From assembly GCA_016706595.1 (NCBI GenBank), contig JADJJH010000001.1, forward strand, positions 310,001 to 374,000: a DNA stretch of 64,000 nucleotides, read 5' to 3'. Positions 36,666 to 44,291 of the stretch are shown here, one piece after another. The translations under genes were made by a program, and so were the position numbers. This stretch comes from Bacteroidota bacterium (lineage in GTDB: Bacteria; Bacteroidota; Bacteroidia; Chitinophagales; Chitinophagaceae). Numbering within the stretch: position 1 is the stretch's first letter; every line of letters starts with the position of its first letter. The notes below the pieces were generated by a model. The model made no database searches. It was not told the DNA's origin and saw only the letters and a list, made by a program, of their open reading frames with translations.

Positions 36666-36713
36666 TGCCCCCATGCCTATTTTACTCAATTCAAAATACT
36701 TTCGGGGGACCCT
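36666..36713 (-). repeat. Dispersed intergenic element, copy C (core only, inverted)
   Basis: On the minus strand: AGGGTCCCC, 32 nt containing TATTTTGAATTGAG, GGGGGCA. Its middle is closest to copy B. The CGAAGCC palindrome of copies A and B is absent; a CCCCGAAGGGG hairpin lies in its place. Confidence 0.7.
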
Positions 36714-36750
36714 TTCATGAATGTTCTCAATTCGAATGGGTGGAATAATC

Positions 36751-36996
36751 ATGTCACCCCTTCGGGGTTCATTTCATGCAAAAGTTTATTCGGTTTTATG
36801 GCTTCCTTATTTTCATCAAATAACCTCTAAATTCATTTTTCATTTCCATCGAATCCCGAAGGGATGACATCATTATAGCTTCCGTATTTTCATTCAATAT
36901 CTAAATTCATTTTTCATTTCCATTAAATCCCGAAGGGATGACATTATTATAGCTGTAAAAAATCAATCGTATTCACCAACCCCAAAGGGATGGCAT
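36751..36996. repeat. Intergenic CCCGAAGGGATGACAT repeats
   Basis: AATCCCGAAGGGATGACAT at 36852-36870 and 36926-36944, a variant AACCCCAAAGGGATGGCAT at 36978-36996, and an inverted ATGTCACCCCTTCGGGGTT at 36751-36769. The first two lie in a 74-bp direct repeat whose flank is CTAAATTCATTTTTCATTTC. Confidence 0.8.
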
Positions 36997-37325
36997 GATT
37001 AAAAAAAAATCTGCGTAGCAACACCTTTTGAAACTCGGCAAATTTCATCAGTCATGCAATAAATTTTATTGACCCACAAACACAATGAACACAACACTGC
37101 ATAAGAACTACAGAACTTTGCAAATGAATAGCATAAAGGATTATCTGAAGAACACATGATTGCAAAAGAAGTCACCTAATAAAAGTATGAAAGAACATAA
37201 TAGAGACTGAGAATAACAAAACAATTCATAAGAAATGCATAAATGAGCATAAGAAAACACATCTTCTATACATGAAACCTTAATCGTTCATACTGCCAAC
37301 TGCTAAATATATCTACCCACTAAAA

Positions 37326-38033
37326 CTACTTCTTTGTATGATCAAAATACCCTTTATGCTCAACTTTGGTTGAGAAGAAATTAAGGAATAAAACCACGAA
37401 TATTAAAAAGATGGTTGATTGTGCACTCACTAATAACTTACCTAAAGGCGTTAACGGATAGTATTCGCCAAAGCCAATGGTTGCTGAGGTTACAAAACTA
37501 AAATATACCGAATCGAACCAATGCCCGAAAGGTTTATTTAAATAATCGCCACGTGCATATATCATTCCGAAGCTGAATACAATTTCGATATAATTAAAAA
37601 ATAGTAATAGCATAGAGCGACGGTAAGATCGTGGTCGTGTAAAAATATCTGATGCAAAAATTAAAGAAGGAACATACATCATGGTTTCAAATAAGAACCA
37701 CATAATCAAAAAAAATAGAACATCGTTATATTCCCATCCTAAATACAGTACTAAAAGTGGTAATAAGGTTTTTAAAAATACAAACGCATCAACGGCAATT
37801 TCACGATAAGCAACACCTTTGCGACCAAAAATTTGTTTGATATAGGTGCCAAAAAAAAAGAATTGACTGATAGCAAGAAAGAGGCGCAATAATTTTTCAA
37901 TGCCTACATCTTCATCTTGTTCATTATTCCAAATTGATTTAATATTTCGTGCATTTTTACGCAAAGCACCTTCATGAAATTGTTCTTGAGGTGTGTTTTT
38001 ACCTATTAATAATTTTTTTAAAAAGCGTTTCAT
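37326..38033 (-). CDS. Ion channel, voltage-gated K+ channel superfamily
   Basis: 235 aa. Cytoplasmic N-terminus (~1-45), several hydrophobic segments, and a pore loop TSATIGFGEYYPLTPLGK followed by the last helix. The filter TIGFGE resembles TxGFGD of KcsA-type channels with Glu for Asp. Arg-rich segment RPRSYRRS between helices could be voltage-sensor-like but is short. Probably a K+ or non-selective cation channel of the inner membrane. Single gene, divergent from pdhA. Confidence 0.78.
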   Translation of the reverse strand: MKRFLKKLLIGKNTPQEQFHEGALRKNARNIKSIWNNEQDEDVGIEKLLRLFLAISQFFFFGTYIKQIFGRKGVAYREIAVDAFVFLKTLLPLLVLYLGWEYNDVLFFLIMWFLFETMMYVPSLIFASDIFTRPRSYRRSMLLLFFNYIEIVFSFGMIYARGDYLNKPFGHWFDSVYFSFVTSATIGFGEYYPLTPLGKLLVSAQSTIFLIFVVLFLNFFSTKVEHKGYFDHTKK

Positions 38034-38167
38034 GGAATTTTAATGCGTCGTAAATATAATACCATACATTGATAATGTTTATACTTGACCAAAATGGTAA
38101 TAATCTCGAAATCGGTTCCGCCTACTAATATTCTTTACAATCGTTTCAGAACTTATAAATTTGCTGC

Positions 38168-38175
38168 TATATTTG
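38168..38175 (+). promoter_or_regulatory. -7 box for pdhA (TATATTTG)
   Basis: Exact TAnnTTTG, 20 nt before the GTG at 38195; -33 element not evident. Confidence 0.45.
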
Positions 38176-38194
38176 TTGCCTAAACTTTTTACAA

Positions 38195-39184
38195 GTGGCT
38201 ACAACTTTTGGCAAAGAAACATACCTGTATTGGTACGAAATTATGTTGCTTCAACGCAAATTCGAAGAAAAAACCGGTCAGCTTTATGGCATGCAAAAAA
38301 TACGCGGGTTTTGTCATTTATATATTGGACAAGAAGCAGTATCTGCCGGTTGTATGACAGCTATTCGCGAAGATGATAATATGATCACCGCCTATCGCGA
38401 TCATGGATTAGCCATCGCCAAAGGTATCAGCTCACGTGAATGCATGGCCGAATTATATGGTAAAGCAACAGGTTGTACAAAAGGTAAAGGTGGTAGCATG
38501 CACTTTTTTTCGAAAGAGAAAAAGTTTTTTGGTGGACATGGTATCGTTGGTGGACAAATTGGTTTAGGCGCTGGCATTGCTTTCGCCGAACAATATAACG
38601 GAAGTGATGCAGTTACTCTTTGCTTTTTTGGTGACGGCGCCGCTCGTCAAGGTATGTTACACGAAACATTTAATATGGCCATGACATGGAAACTTCCGGT
38701 AATTTTTATTTGCGAAAATAATTATTATGCCATGGGAACATCCGTTGAACGTACTAGCAATGTATTAGATATTTACAAATTTGCCGATGCTTACGATATG
38801 CCTGGCGATAGTGTAGATGGCATGAAACCCGAAACTGTTCATGAAGCGATTGACCGTGCTGCTCGTCGCGCTAGAGATGGCGAAGGTCCAACCTTATTAG
38901 AAATTAAAACCTACCGTTATAAAGGGCATAGCATGAGCGACCCGGCGAAATACCGTACCAAAGAGGAACTTGAAGAGTATAAAGAAAAAGATCCTATCGA
39001 ACATGTTCTGAAGGTGATTCGTGAAAATACTTTTGCAACCGAAGAAGAGATCGAGGCCATCAATGAAAAGGTTAAATTAATTGTTGATGATGCCGTTGAG
39101 TTCGCCGAAAATTCACCTTTTCCGGATGTAAGTGAGGTATATAAAGATATTTATTCGGAAGAATATCCATTTATTATGGACTAG
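38195..39184 (+). CDS. pdhA: Pyruvate dehydrogenase E1 component, alpha subunit
   Basis: 329 aa from a GTG that gives the normal N-terminus (ATTFGKETYLYWYEIML). Thiamin-diphosphate motif starts GDGAARQG and ends CENN; the phosphorylation-loop-like region is YRYKGHSMSDPAKYR. Decarboxylates pyruvate in the PDH complex together with E1-beta. E1-beta, E2 and E3 do not follow: a terminator ends the gene, so the complex is encoded at separate loci. Confidence 0.95.
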   Translation: MATTFGKETYLYWYEIMLLQRKFEEKTGQLYGMQKIRGFCHLYIGQEAVSAGCMTAIREDDNMITAYRDHGLAIAKGISSRECMAELYGKATGCTKGKGGSMHFFSKEKKFFGGHGIVGGQIGLGAGIAFAEQYNGSDAVTLCFFGDGAARQGMLHETFNMAMTWKLPVIFICENNYYAMGTSVERTSNVLDIYKFADAYDMPGDSVDGMKPETVHEAIDRAARRARDGEGPTLLEIKTYRYKGHSMSDPAKYRTKEELEEYKEKDPIEHVLKVIRENTFATEEEIEAINEKVKLIVDDAVEFAENSPFPDVSEVYKDIYSEEYPFIMD

Positions 39185-39207
39185 AATTCAACGGTAATAT
39201 TATGGTT

Positions 39208-39238
39208 AGGCTACGAAATTTTCGTAGCCTTTTTTTTA
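39208..39238 (+). terminator. Terminator after pdhA
   Basis: AGGCTACGAAA (39208-39218) pairs with TTTCGTAGCCT (39220-39230), followed by eight T. Confidence 0.9.
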
Positions 39239-39392
39239 TGATTTATATCACATAAAATTGTTGGTAATGGAAACTTTTGTCATGAACCAACGCAGAAGCC
39301 ATTTGTAATTTTGGGTTATCGTTTATCACTCAAAAATAAAAACATGAAAAAAAAACCTACTCACAATTTTCGCAATTATTATTAGTACACAA

Positions 39393-40589
39393 TTGCAAGC
39401 AACTATTTACCGACTTGGTTACCTAGGTCTTCCTGTTCCAGGAATAGATTTTGGGTATACCGACTTTGGAAACGCACAAAATGCCGCATCTCCCGGCGAC
39501 ACCATTCAAATTTATCAGCAATTAAATAATGTTCAAAGCAATATTGATGTCAGTAAACATTTAGTGTTTATAGGCTATGGACATACGCTTCAAGCCAACA
39601 CCGGTTTACAAGTTCAAAACAAGGTCGATTCAAATACCAATTTAGTAAATATTACATTTCATCCTGGTTCTGCCTTTTCAAGTATTCAAGGCTTAAATCT
39701 TGGCCAAGCAATTATTCGTGATAGTAATATTACCATTAGCAGATGCAGATTTAGAAGTCACTTAGTAGACGCCGGTTATCCTCCTTGTAATGGTGGCCCT
39801 AATTTAATGTTACCAACCGGAGGACGTTGTTTACTTGGCGAGAATTTCAATAATTTTTACCTCCCTAATATTACCATCAATGGATGTTATTTTGATGGTT
39901 ATGATAATGGCAATTCTCCTTGTATAGATTTAAATCTTTGGTTTGGCTCAGTAGTTGCTCCTAATTTAAGTATAACAAACAATTACATAAATGGTCGAGT
40001 TCAATTATATACTGGAATTAATGGTCAAATAACAGGGGTGTTTTCAAATAATATCGTGAATACCAAATTTCAACACTTACAGAATGTAAATAATTGGAAT
40101 TCTAATATCTGCACACAAGGGCTCCTTAATTATTATGGAATTTCACAAACTTCAACATTCGATTATTTTTTAATCAAGAACAATATTTTCAATACAGCTG
40201 ATACCGTGACATGCCCATTAATAGCAACTAATTGTATCATTCAAAATAATGTTTTTTCAATCGGTACAAGCTTTAATTGTGCAGGAATAGGTGGAAGTAA
40301 TAATATCTATGGAGCAGATATGAATCAGGTATTTGGTACTGCATGGAATGATGGATTAGTTTATAATGATAATCAGTTATCATTAGGTGTAAGTTCTCCT
40401 GCTATTAATGCCGGAGTTAAAGGTGATAATTCGGCAACCAATTGTGGAATTTACGGAGGAGAGCTTGGACAAACCTATAAACAAAGTGGAATTCCGCCTA
40501 TTCCGGCTGTGTATCAATTGAGTACACCAGGAGTTAATGCAAACACAAATCCTTATAATATTACCATTAGCGTTAGAAGTAATAATTAG
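39393..40589 (+). CDS. Secreted right-handed beta-helix protein; signal peptide out of frame
   Basis: 398 aa from a TTG, which is not the real start. The sequence has parallel beta-helix spacing (ITISRCRFRS, ITINGCYFDG, LSITNNYING, FLIKNNIFNT) after an AASPGDTIQIY start typical of such domains. Upstream, the same frame encodes LLTIFAIIISTQLQA, a good signal peptide core, but the only ATG (39344) runs into nine A and is off by one base. With eight A the frame is MKKNLLTIFAIIISTQLQA. So either one A is extra or expression needs slippage. No dockerin or T9SS end is present. Followed after 27 bp by the repeat protein at 40617. Confidence 0.7.
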   Translation: MQATIYRLGYLGLPVPGIDFGYTDFGNAQNAASPGDTIQIYQQLNNVQSNIDVSKHLVFIGYGHTLQANTGLQVQNKVDSNTNLVNITFHPGSAFSSIQGLNLGQAIIRDSNITISRCRFRSHLVDAGYPPCNGGPNLMLPTGGRCLLGENFNNFYLPNITINGCYFDGYDNGNSPCIDLNLWFGSVVAPNLSITNNYINGRVQLYTGINGQITGVFSNNIVNTKFQHLQNVNNWNSNICTQGLLNYYGISQTSTFDYFLIKNNIFNTADTVTCPLIATNCIIQNNVFSIGTSFNCAGIGGSNNIYGADMNQVFGTAWNDGLVYNDNQLSLGVSSPAINAGVKGDNSATNCGIYGGELGQTYKQSGIPPIPAVYQLSTPGVNANTNPYNITISVRSNN

Positions 40590-40616
40590 TATTTCATAAA
40601 TCGAAAATAATAAATC

Positions 40617-42698
40617 ATGAAATACAAAATTATACATTGCCTTTGGCTTTTGTTTGTGTATTTACCATGCAATGCGCAAAACAATATCACTTATGTAGAA
40701 TATTATATTGATGCAGACCCGGGCTTAGGACTCGCCATTGACATTCCTTTTTCAGCAAATACAGATATCAATAATCTGGTTCTTCCCCTCAATCTGCTTC
40801 CATTAAATTCTGGTATGCATACTTTTAATATTCGGGCAAAGGATGCATTAGGAAATTGGAGTTTGGTAAATAGCACCCTATTTTATAAACCCTATATCAC
40901 CAGCGGATCGGCAATTAATTTACCCAATCTTTCAAAACTTGAATATTATCTCGATACTGATCCGGGCTTAGGACTCGCCATTGACATTCCTTTTTCAGCA
41001 AATACAGATATCAATAATCTGATTCTTCCCCTCAATCCGCTTCCATTAAATTCTGGTATGCATACTTTTAATATTCGGGCAAAGGATGCATTAGGAAATT
41101 GGAGTTTGGTAAATAGCACCCTATTTTATAAACCCTATATCACCAGCGGATCGGCTATTAATTTACCCAATCTCACAAAGCTTGAATATTTTCTTGATAC
41201 TGATCCGGGCTTAGGACTCGCCATTGACATTCCTTTTTCAGCAAATACAGATATCAATAATCTGGTTCTTCCCTTCAATCCGCTTCCATTAAGTTCTGGT
41301 ATACATACTTTTAATATTCGAGCAAAGGATGCATTAGGAAATTGGAGTTTGATAAATAGCACCCTATTTTATAAACCCTATATCACCAGCGGATCGGCTA
41401 TTAATTTACCCAATCTTTCAAAACTTGAATATTATCTCGATACTGATCCGGGCTTAGGACTCGCCATTGACATTCCTTTTTCAGCAAATACAGATATCAA
41501 TAATCTGGTTCTTCCCTTCAATCCGCTTCCATTAAGTTCTGGTATACATACTTTTAATATTCGAGCAAAGGATGCATTAGGAAATTGGAGTTTGATAAAT
41601 AGCACCCTATTTTATAAACCCTATATCAGCAGCGGATCGACTATAAATTTACCCAATCTTACAAAGCTTGAATATTTTCTTGATACTGATCCGGGCTTAG
41701 GACTCGCCATTGACATTCCTTTTTCAGCAAATACAGATATCAATAATCTGGTTCTTCCCCTCAATCCGATTCCATTAAGTTCTGGTATACATACTTTTAA
41801 TCTTCGAGCAAAGGATGCATTAGGAAATTGGAGTTTGGTAAATAACACCCTATTTTATAAACCCTATATCACCAGCGGATCGGCTATTAATTTACCCAAT
41901 TTAACAAAGCTTGAATATTTTATAGATGCTGATCCGGGTTATGGCGAAGCAAATGATATACCATTTGCATCGAATACAGACATTTACAATCTTGTATTAC
42001 CAATTAACCCAGCCACAATTTGTCAAGGATATCACACTTTTAATTTGCGTTCAAAGGACCAGGATGGAAAATGGAGCTTAGTCAATAGCTTCACCTTTTT
42101 TCAACCAAACCTTACAAGCGGTCCGATTATTTTACATACAAAATTATACCTGCAAGGTTACTATTTAGGTGGCGGTATTATGACGCCAACTATATTCAAC
42201 CAAGGTGAATCGGCCTCAATTACAGAAACAGATTCACTTACGATTGAACTTCGTGATACAACCAATGGCTATCCTTTGGTTGAATCGGCTCAGGGTATTT
42301 TACATATCGATGGTACCATAGTTTGTAATTTTTCGCCCAATGTAAATTGTCATTCATATTATATTGTAGTGAAGCATCGAAATTCAGTTACTACATGGAG
42401 TGCGAACCCGGTGAAGATTTCACCAGTAATAAATTATAACTTTAGCAATGCAAAATCAAAAGCATATGGGGATAATCAAATTGAATTAGAAAATGGTGTA
42501 TTTGCATTGTATTCCGGAGATTTAAATCAAGATGAAAATATGGATCTATTAGACATGGCCGAATTGGAAACTGACATGGCTAATTTCCAGTACGGATATT
42601 TTAGCTCAGATATAAATGGTGATGGAAATGTTGATTTATTGGATAGTCCACCTATGGAAATAAATGTAAATAATTTTATCTATTCAATTCATCCTTAA
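40617..42698 (+). CDS. Secreted tandem-repeat protein with dockerin-like C-terminal module
   Basis: 693 aa. Signal peptide ends near PCNAQ (~21). Six repeats of 81 aa follow (~24-509), each with EYY(I/L)D.DPGLGLAIDIPF and HTFNIRAKDALGNWSLVN; the last is clearly diverged. From ~508 comes the module shared with the genes at 2 and 8905 (LYLQGYYLGGG, YYIVVKHRNSVTTWS) and two Ca loops DLNQDENMDLLD and DINGDGNVDLLD. The EYF.D.DPG...RAKD..G.WS repeat is a common Bacteroidota surface element. Probably an extracellular beta-rich stalk; partner unknown. Confidence 0.85.
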   Translation: MKYKIIHCLWLLFVYLPCNAQNNITYVEYYIDADPGLGLAIDIPFSANTDINNLVLPLNLLPLNSGMHTFNIRAKDALGNWSLVNSTLFYKPYITSGSAINLPNLSKLEYYLDTDPGLGLAIDIPFSANTDINNLILPLNPLPLNSGMHTFNIRAKDALGNWSLVNSTLFYKPYITSGSAINLPNLTKLEYFLDTDPGLGLAIDIPFSANTDINNLVLPFNPLPLSSGIHTFNIRAKDALGNWSLINSTLFYKPYITSGSAINLPNLSKLEYYLDTDPGLGLAIDIPFSANTDINNLVLPFNPLPLSSGIHTFNIRAKDALGNWSLINSTLFYKPYISSGSTINLPNLTKLEYFLDTDPGLGLAIDIPFSANTDINNLVLPLNPIPLSSGIHTFNLRAKDALGNWSLVNNTLFYKPYITSGSAINLPNLTKLEYFIDADPGYGEANDIPFASNTDIYNLVLPINPATICQGYHTFNLRSKDQDGKWSLVNSFTFFQPNLTSGPIILHTKLYLQGYYLGGGIMTPTIFNQGESASITETDSLTIELRDTTNGYPLVESAQGILHIDGTIVCNFSPNVNCHSYYIVVKHRNSVTTWSANPVKISPVINYNFSNAKSKAYGDNQIELENGVFALYSGDLNQDENMDLLDMAELETDMANFQYGYFSSDINGDGNVDLLDSPPMEINVNNFIYSIHP
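40687..42144 (+). repeat. Six 243-bp tandem repeats (coding)
   Basis: The DPG codons start at 40716, 40959, 41202, 41445, 41688 and 41931: exactly 243 bp each time. Units 2 and 4 share SKLEYYLDTD, units 3 and 5 share TKLEYFLDTD, which implies duplication of a 486-bp pair. Units 1-5 are almost identical in DNA; unit 6 has diverged. Confidence 0.95.
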
Positions 42699-42725
42699 TA
42701 ACGTTTGACTAATTTCTAAGAAATG

Positions 42726-43106
42726 CTACTCATTTAAAAACTCTCCTAAATTTTCAAAGTACACTTCATTCCAACCTTCTGTGATATTGTCAAAGGCTTC
42801 GTCTGGGATATTTGTATGACGAACTTCAACCGAAGTGCCTTTGGCATGCGGATGAAGTAAAATAGTCACGATTGAATCTTCAGTCTCATCCCCAAAATAC
42901 CATTGTTGAACAAGCTTACGGTTTTCTTCGAAGCTTAGATTTTTGCCTTCAATAGCACCACCCATGATCGAAAACTCAGAACCTTCTTCTGTCGACATAA
43001 TCGCTTGCTCGTTGGTCCATAGTTCAATAGACTTAGGATTTGTTAAGGCTTGGTATACCTCTTCCGGCGTTGATTCTAACAAATAGTATTTTTTGAAATC
43101 CTTCAT
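42726..43106 (-). CDS. SRPBCC/AHSA1-type (START-like) protein
   Basis: 126 aa from Met 43106 (MKDFKKYYLLESTPEEVYQALT). A longer frame to 43145 would run through the rpsG terminator hairpin and is unlikely. Helix-grip fold features: WTNEQAIMSTEEGSEFSIMGG and the C-terminal GWNEVYFENLGEFL helix. Members bind hydrophobic ligands or act like Aha1; ligand unknown. Confidence 0.85.
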   Translation of the reverse strand: MKDFKKYYLLESTPEEVYQALTNPKSIELWTNEQAIMSTEEGSEFSIMGGAIEGKNLSFEENRKLVQQWYFGDETEDSIVTILLHPHAKGTSVEVRHTNIPDEAFDNITEGWNEVYFENLGEFLNE

Positions 43107-43131
43107 GATATAATTGAATTGATTTTGCATA

Positions 43132-43160
43132 AAAAAACCACGCAATACAGCGTGGTTTTG
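43132..43160 (-). terminator. Terminator after rpsG
   Basis: AACCACGC and GCGTGGTT pair around a 6-nt loop; on the minus strand a run of seven T follows. About 20 bp past the rpsG stop. Confidence 0.85.
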
Positions 43161-43178
43161 AATTCTATTGTATAATAC

Positions 43179-43646
43179 TTACACACGGAAGTGAGCGAAA
43201 GCCTTATTGGCTTCAGCCATACGATGCGTATCATCTTTTTTCTTAACTGCATTACCTTCACCTTTTGATGCGGCAACTAATTCATTGGCTAATTTGTCGG
43301 CCATAGTACGACCATTTCTTTCACGACTATAACGTATAATCCATTTGATAGTTAATGAAGTTTTTCTATCAGGACGAACCTCAGTAGGGATTTGGAAGGT
43401 TGCACCACCAATTCTACGGCTACGAACCTCAACACCTGGCGCTACATTGGCCATGGCACGCTTCCAGATATCATAACCTGGCTCACTCGTTGTTTTTTCA
43501 ACCTTTGCTAAGGCATCATAAAAAATATTAAGGGCAGTGTTTTTTTTGCCATCCCACATCATACAGTTCACAAAACGTGTAACTAAGGTGTCATTGAATT
43601 TTGGATCCGGCGCTAAAGGGATTTTCTTGGCTTGCTGTTTTCTCAT
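43179..43646 (-). CDS. rpsG: 30S ribosomal protein S7
   Basis: 155 aa. RRIGGATFQIPTEVRPDR and RWIIRYSR-like (IKWIIRYSRERNGRTM) are family hallmarks. Assembles the 3' major domain of 16S rRNA and touches E-site tRNA. Second gene of an rpsL-rpsG unit (82-bp gap). The operon ends in a terminator; fusA, usually next, is absent. Confidence 0.98.
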   Translation of the reverse strand: MRKQQAKKIPLAPDPKFNDTLVTRFVNCMMWDGKKNTALNIFYDALAKVEKTTSEPGYDIWKRAMANVAPGVEVRSRRIGGATFQIPTEVRPDRKTSLTIKWIIRYSRERNGRTMADKLANELVAASKGEGNAVKKKDDTHRMAEANKAFAHFRV

Positions 43647-43728
43647 GCTTTATTGTAATTTTTAATATTGATGACCTTCAGAAATTCTTCAAGTATTACC
43701 ACTTTACTCTGAAGGTATCAGGGTTAGA

Positions 43729-44109
43729 TTATTTTTTTGCTTTTTCTCTCTTGGTACCGTATTTACTACGACTTTGTTTACGATCTTTTACACCCGCAGT
43801 ATCCAAACTACCACGAACAATATGATAACGTACACCCGGTAAATCCTTCACACGACCACCTCTGATCAATACAATCGAGTGTTCTTGTAAATTATGTCCT
43901 TCTCCCGGAATATAGGCGATAACCTCAATTTTATTAGTTAAACGAACCTTCGCAACTTTACGTAAAGCCGAGTTTGGTTTTTTAGGTGTAGTTGTATATA
44001 CACGGGTGCAAACTCCACGGCGCTGCGGACAAGCGTCCAAAGCACGTGATTTTGATTTTGCTCTGATAATGGTTCTTCCTTTTCTTACGAGTTGTTGTAT
44101 AGTAGGCAT
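43729..44109 (-). CDS. rpsL: 30S ribosomal protein S12
   Basis: 126 aa. Decoding-centre loop TTPKKPNSALRKVAKVRL keeps the Lys of streptomycin-sensitive ribosomes, and PGVRYHIVRG follows. Leader with an excellent promoter at 44135-44165. Operon with rpsG. Confidence 0.98.
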   Translation of the reverse strand: MPTIQQLVRKGRTIIRAKSKSRALDACPQRRGVCTRVYTTTPKKPNSALRKVAKVRLTNKIEVIAYIPGEGHNLQEHSIVLIRGGRVKDLPGVRYHIVRGSLDTAGVKDRKQSRSKYGTKREKAKK

Positions 44110-44134
44110 AGTTTACCTTAAATTTTTAGGATGG

Positions 44135-44165
44135 CAAAAGTAGGGACTTTTTTATTTAATTCCAA
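44135..44165 (-). promoter_or_regulatory. Full Bacteroidota promoter for rpsL-rpsG
   Basis: On the minus strand TTG (44165-44163), 20 nt, TACTTTTG (44142-44135). Matches the consensus at every fixed base, 25 nt before the rpsL ATG. Confidence 0.75.
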
Positions 44166-44291
44166 CACTTTCTTTCAAAAAGAAGTAATTTCTGCGTAAG
44201 AATCTTACAAATGGTCAATTTAGAAAATAATAAATATGAAAAGTGCTACGATTAACGTGCTGAGATTTTTAATTTAAGTATGTGTTTTAAT

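Larger units (their letters stand above)
36512..37325. other. 814-bp repeat-rich intergenic region
   Basis: Holds a 7-bp array (36516-36599), an inverted core of the dispersed element (36666-36713), one inverted and three direct copies of an AAYCCCGAAGGGATGACAT-type motif (36751-36996), and then about 330 bp of AT-rich sequence in which I see no gene. Confidence 0.8.

Noticed and set aside
36512..36996. CRISPR array
   Set aside because: Repeats are 7 bp back-to-back, or 19 bp palindromes with similar flanks; no unique spacers and no cas genes.
41135..41848. Two similar minus-strand ORFs (75 aa each)
   Set aside because: Antisense shadows of the 243-bp repeat units.
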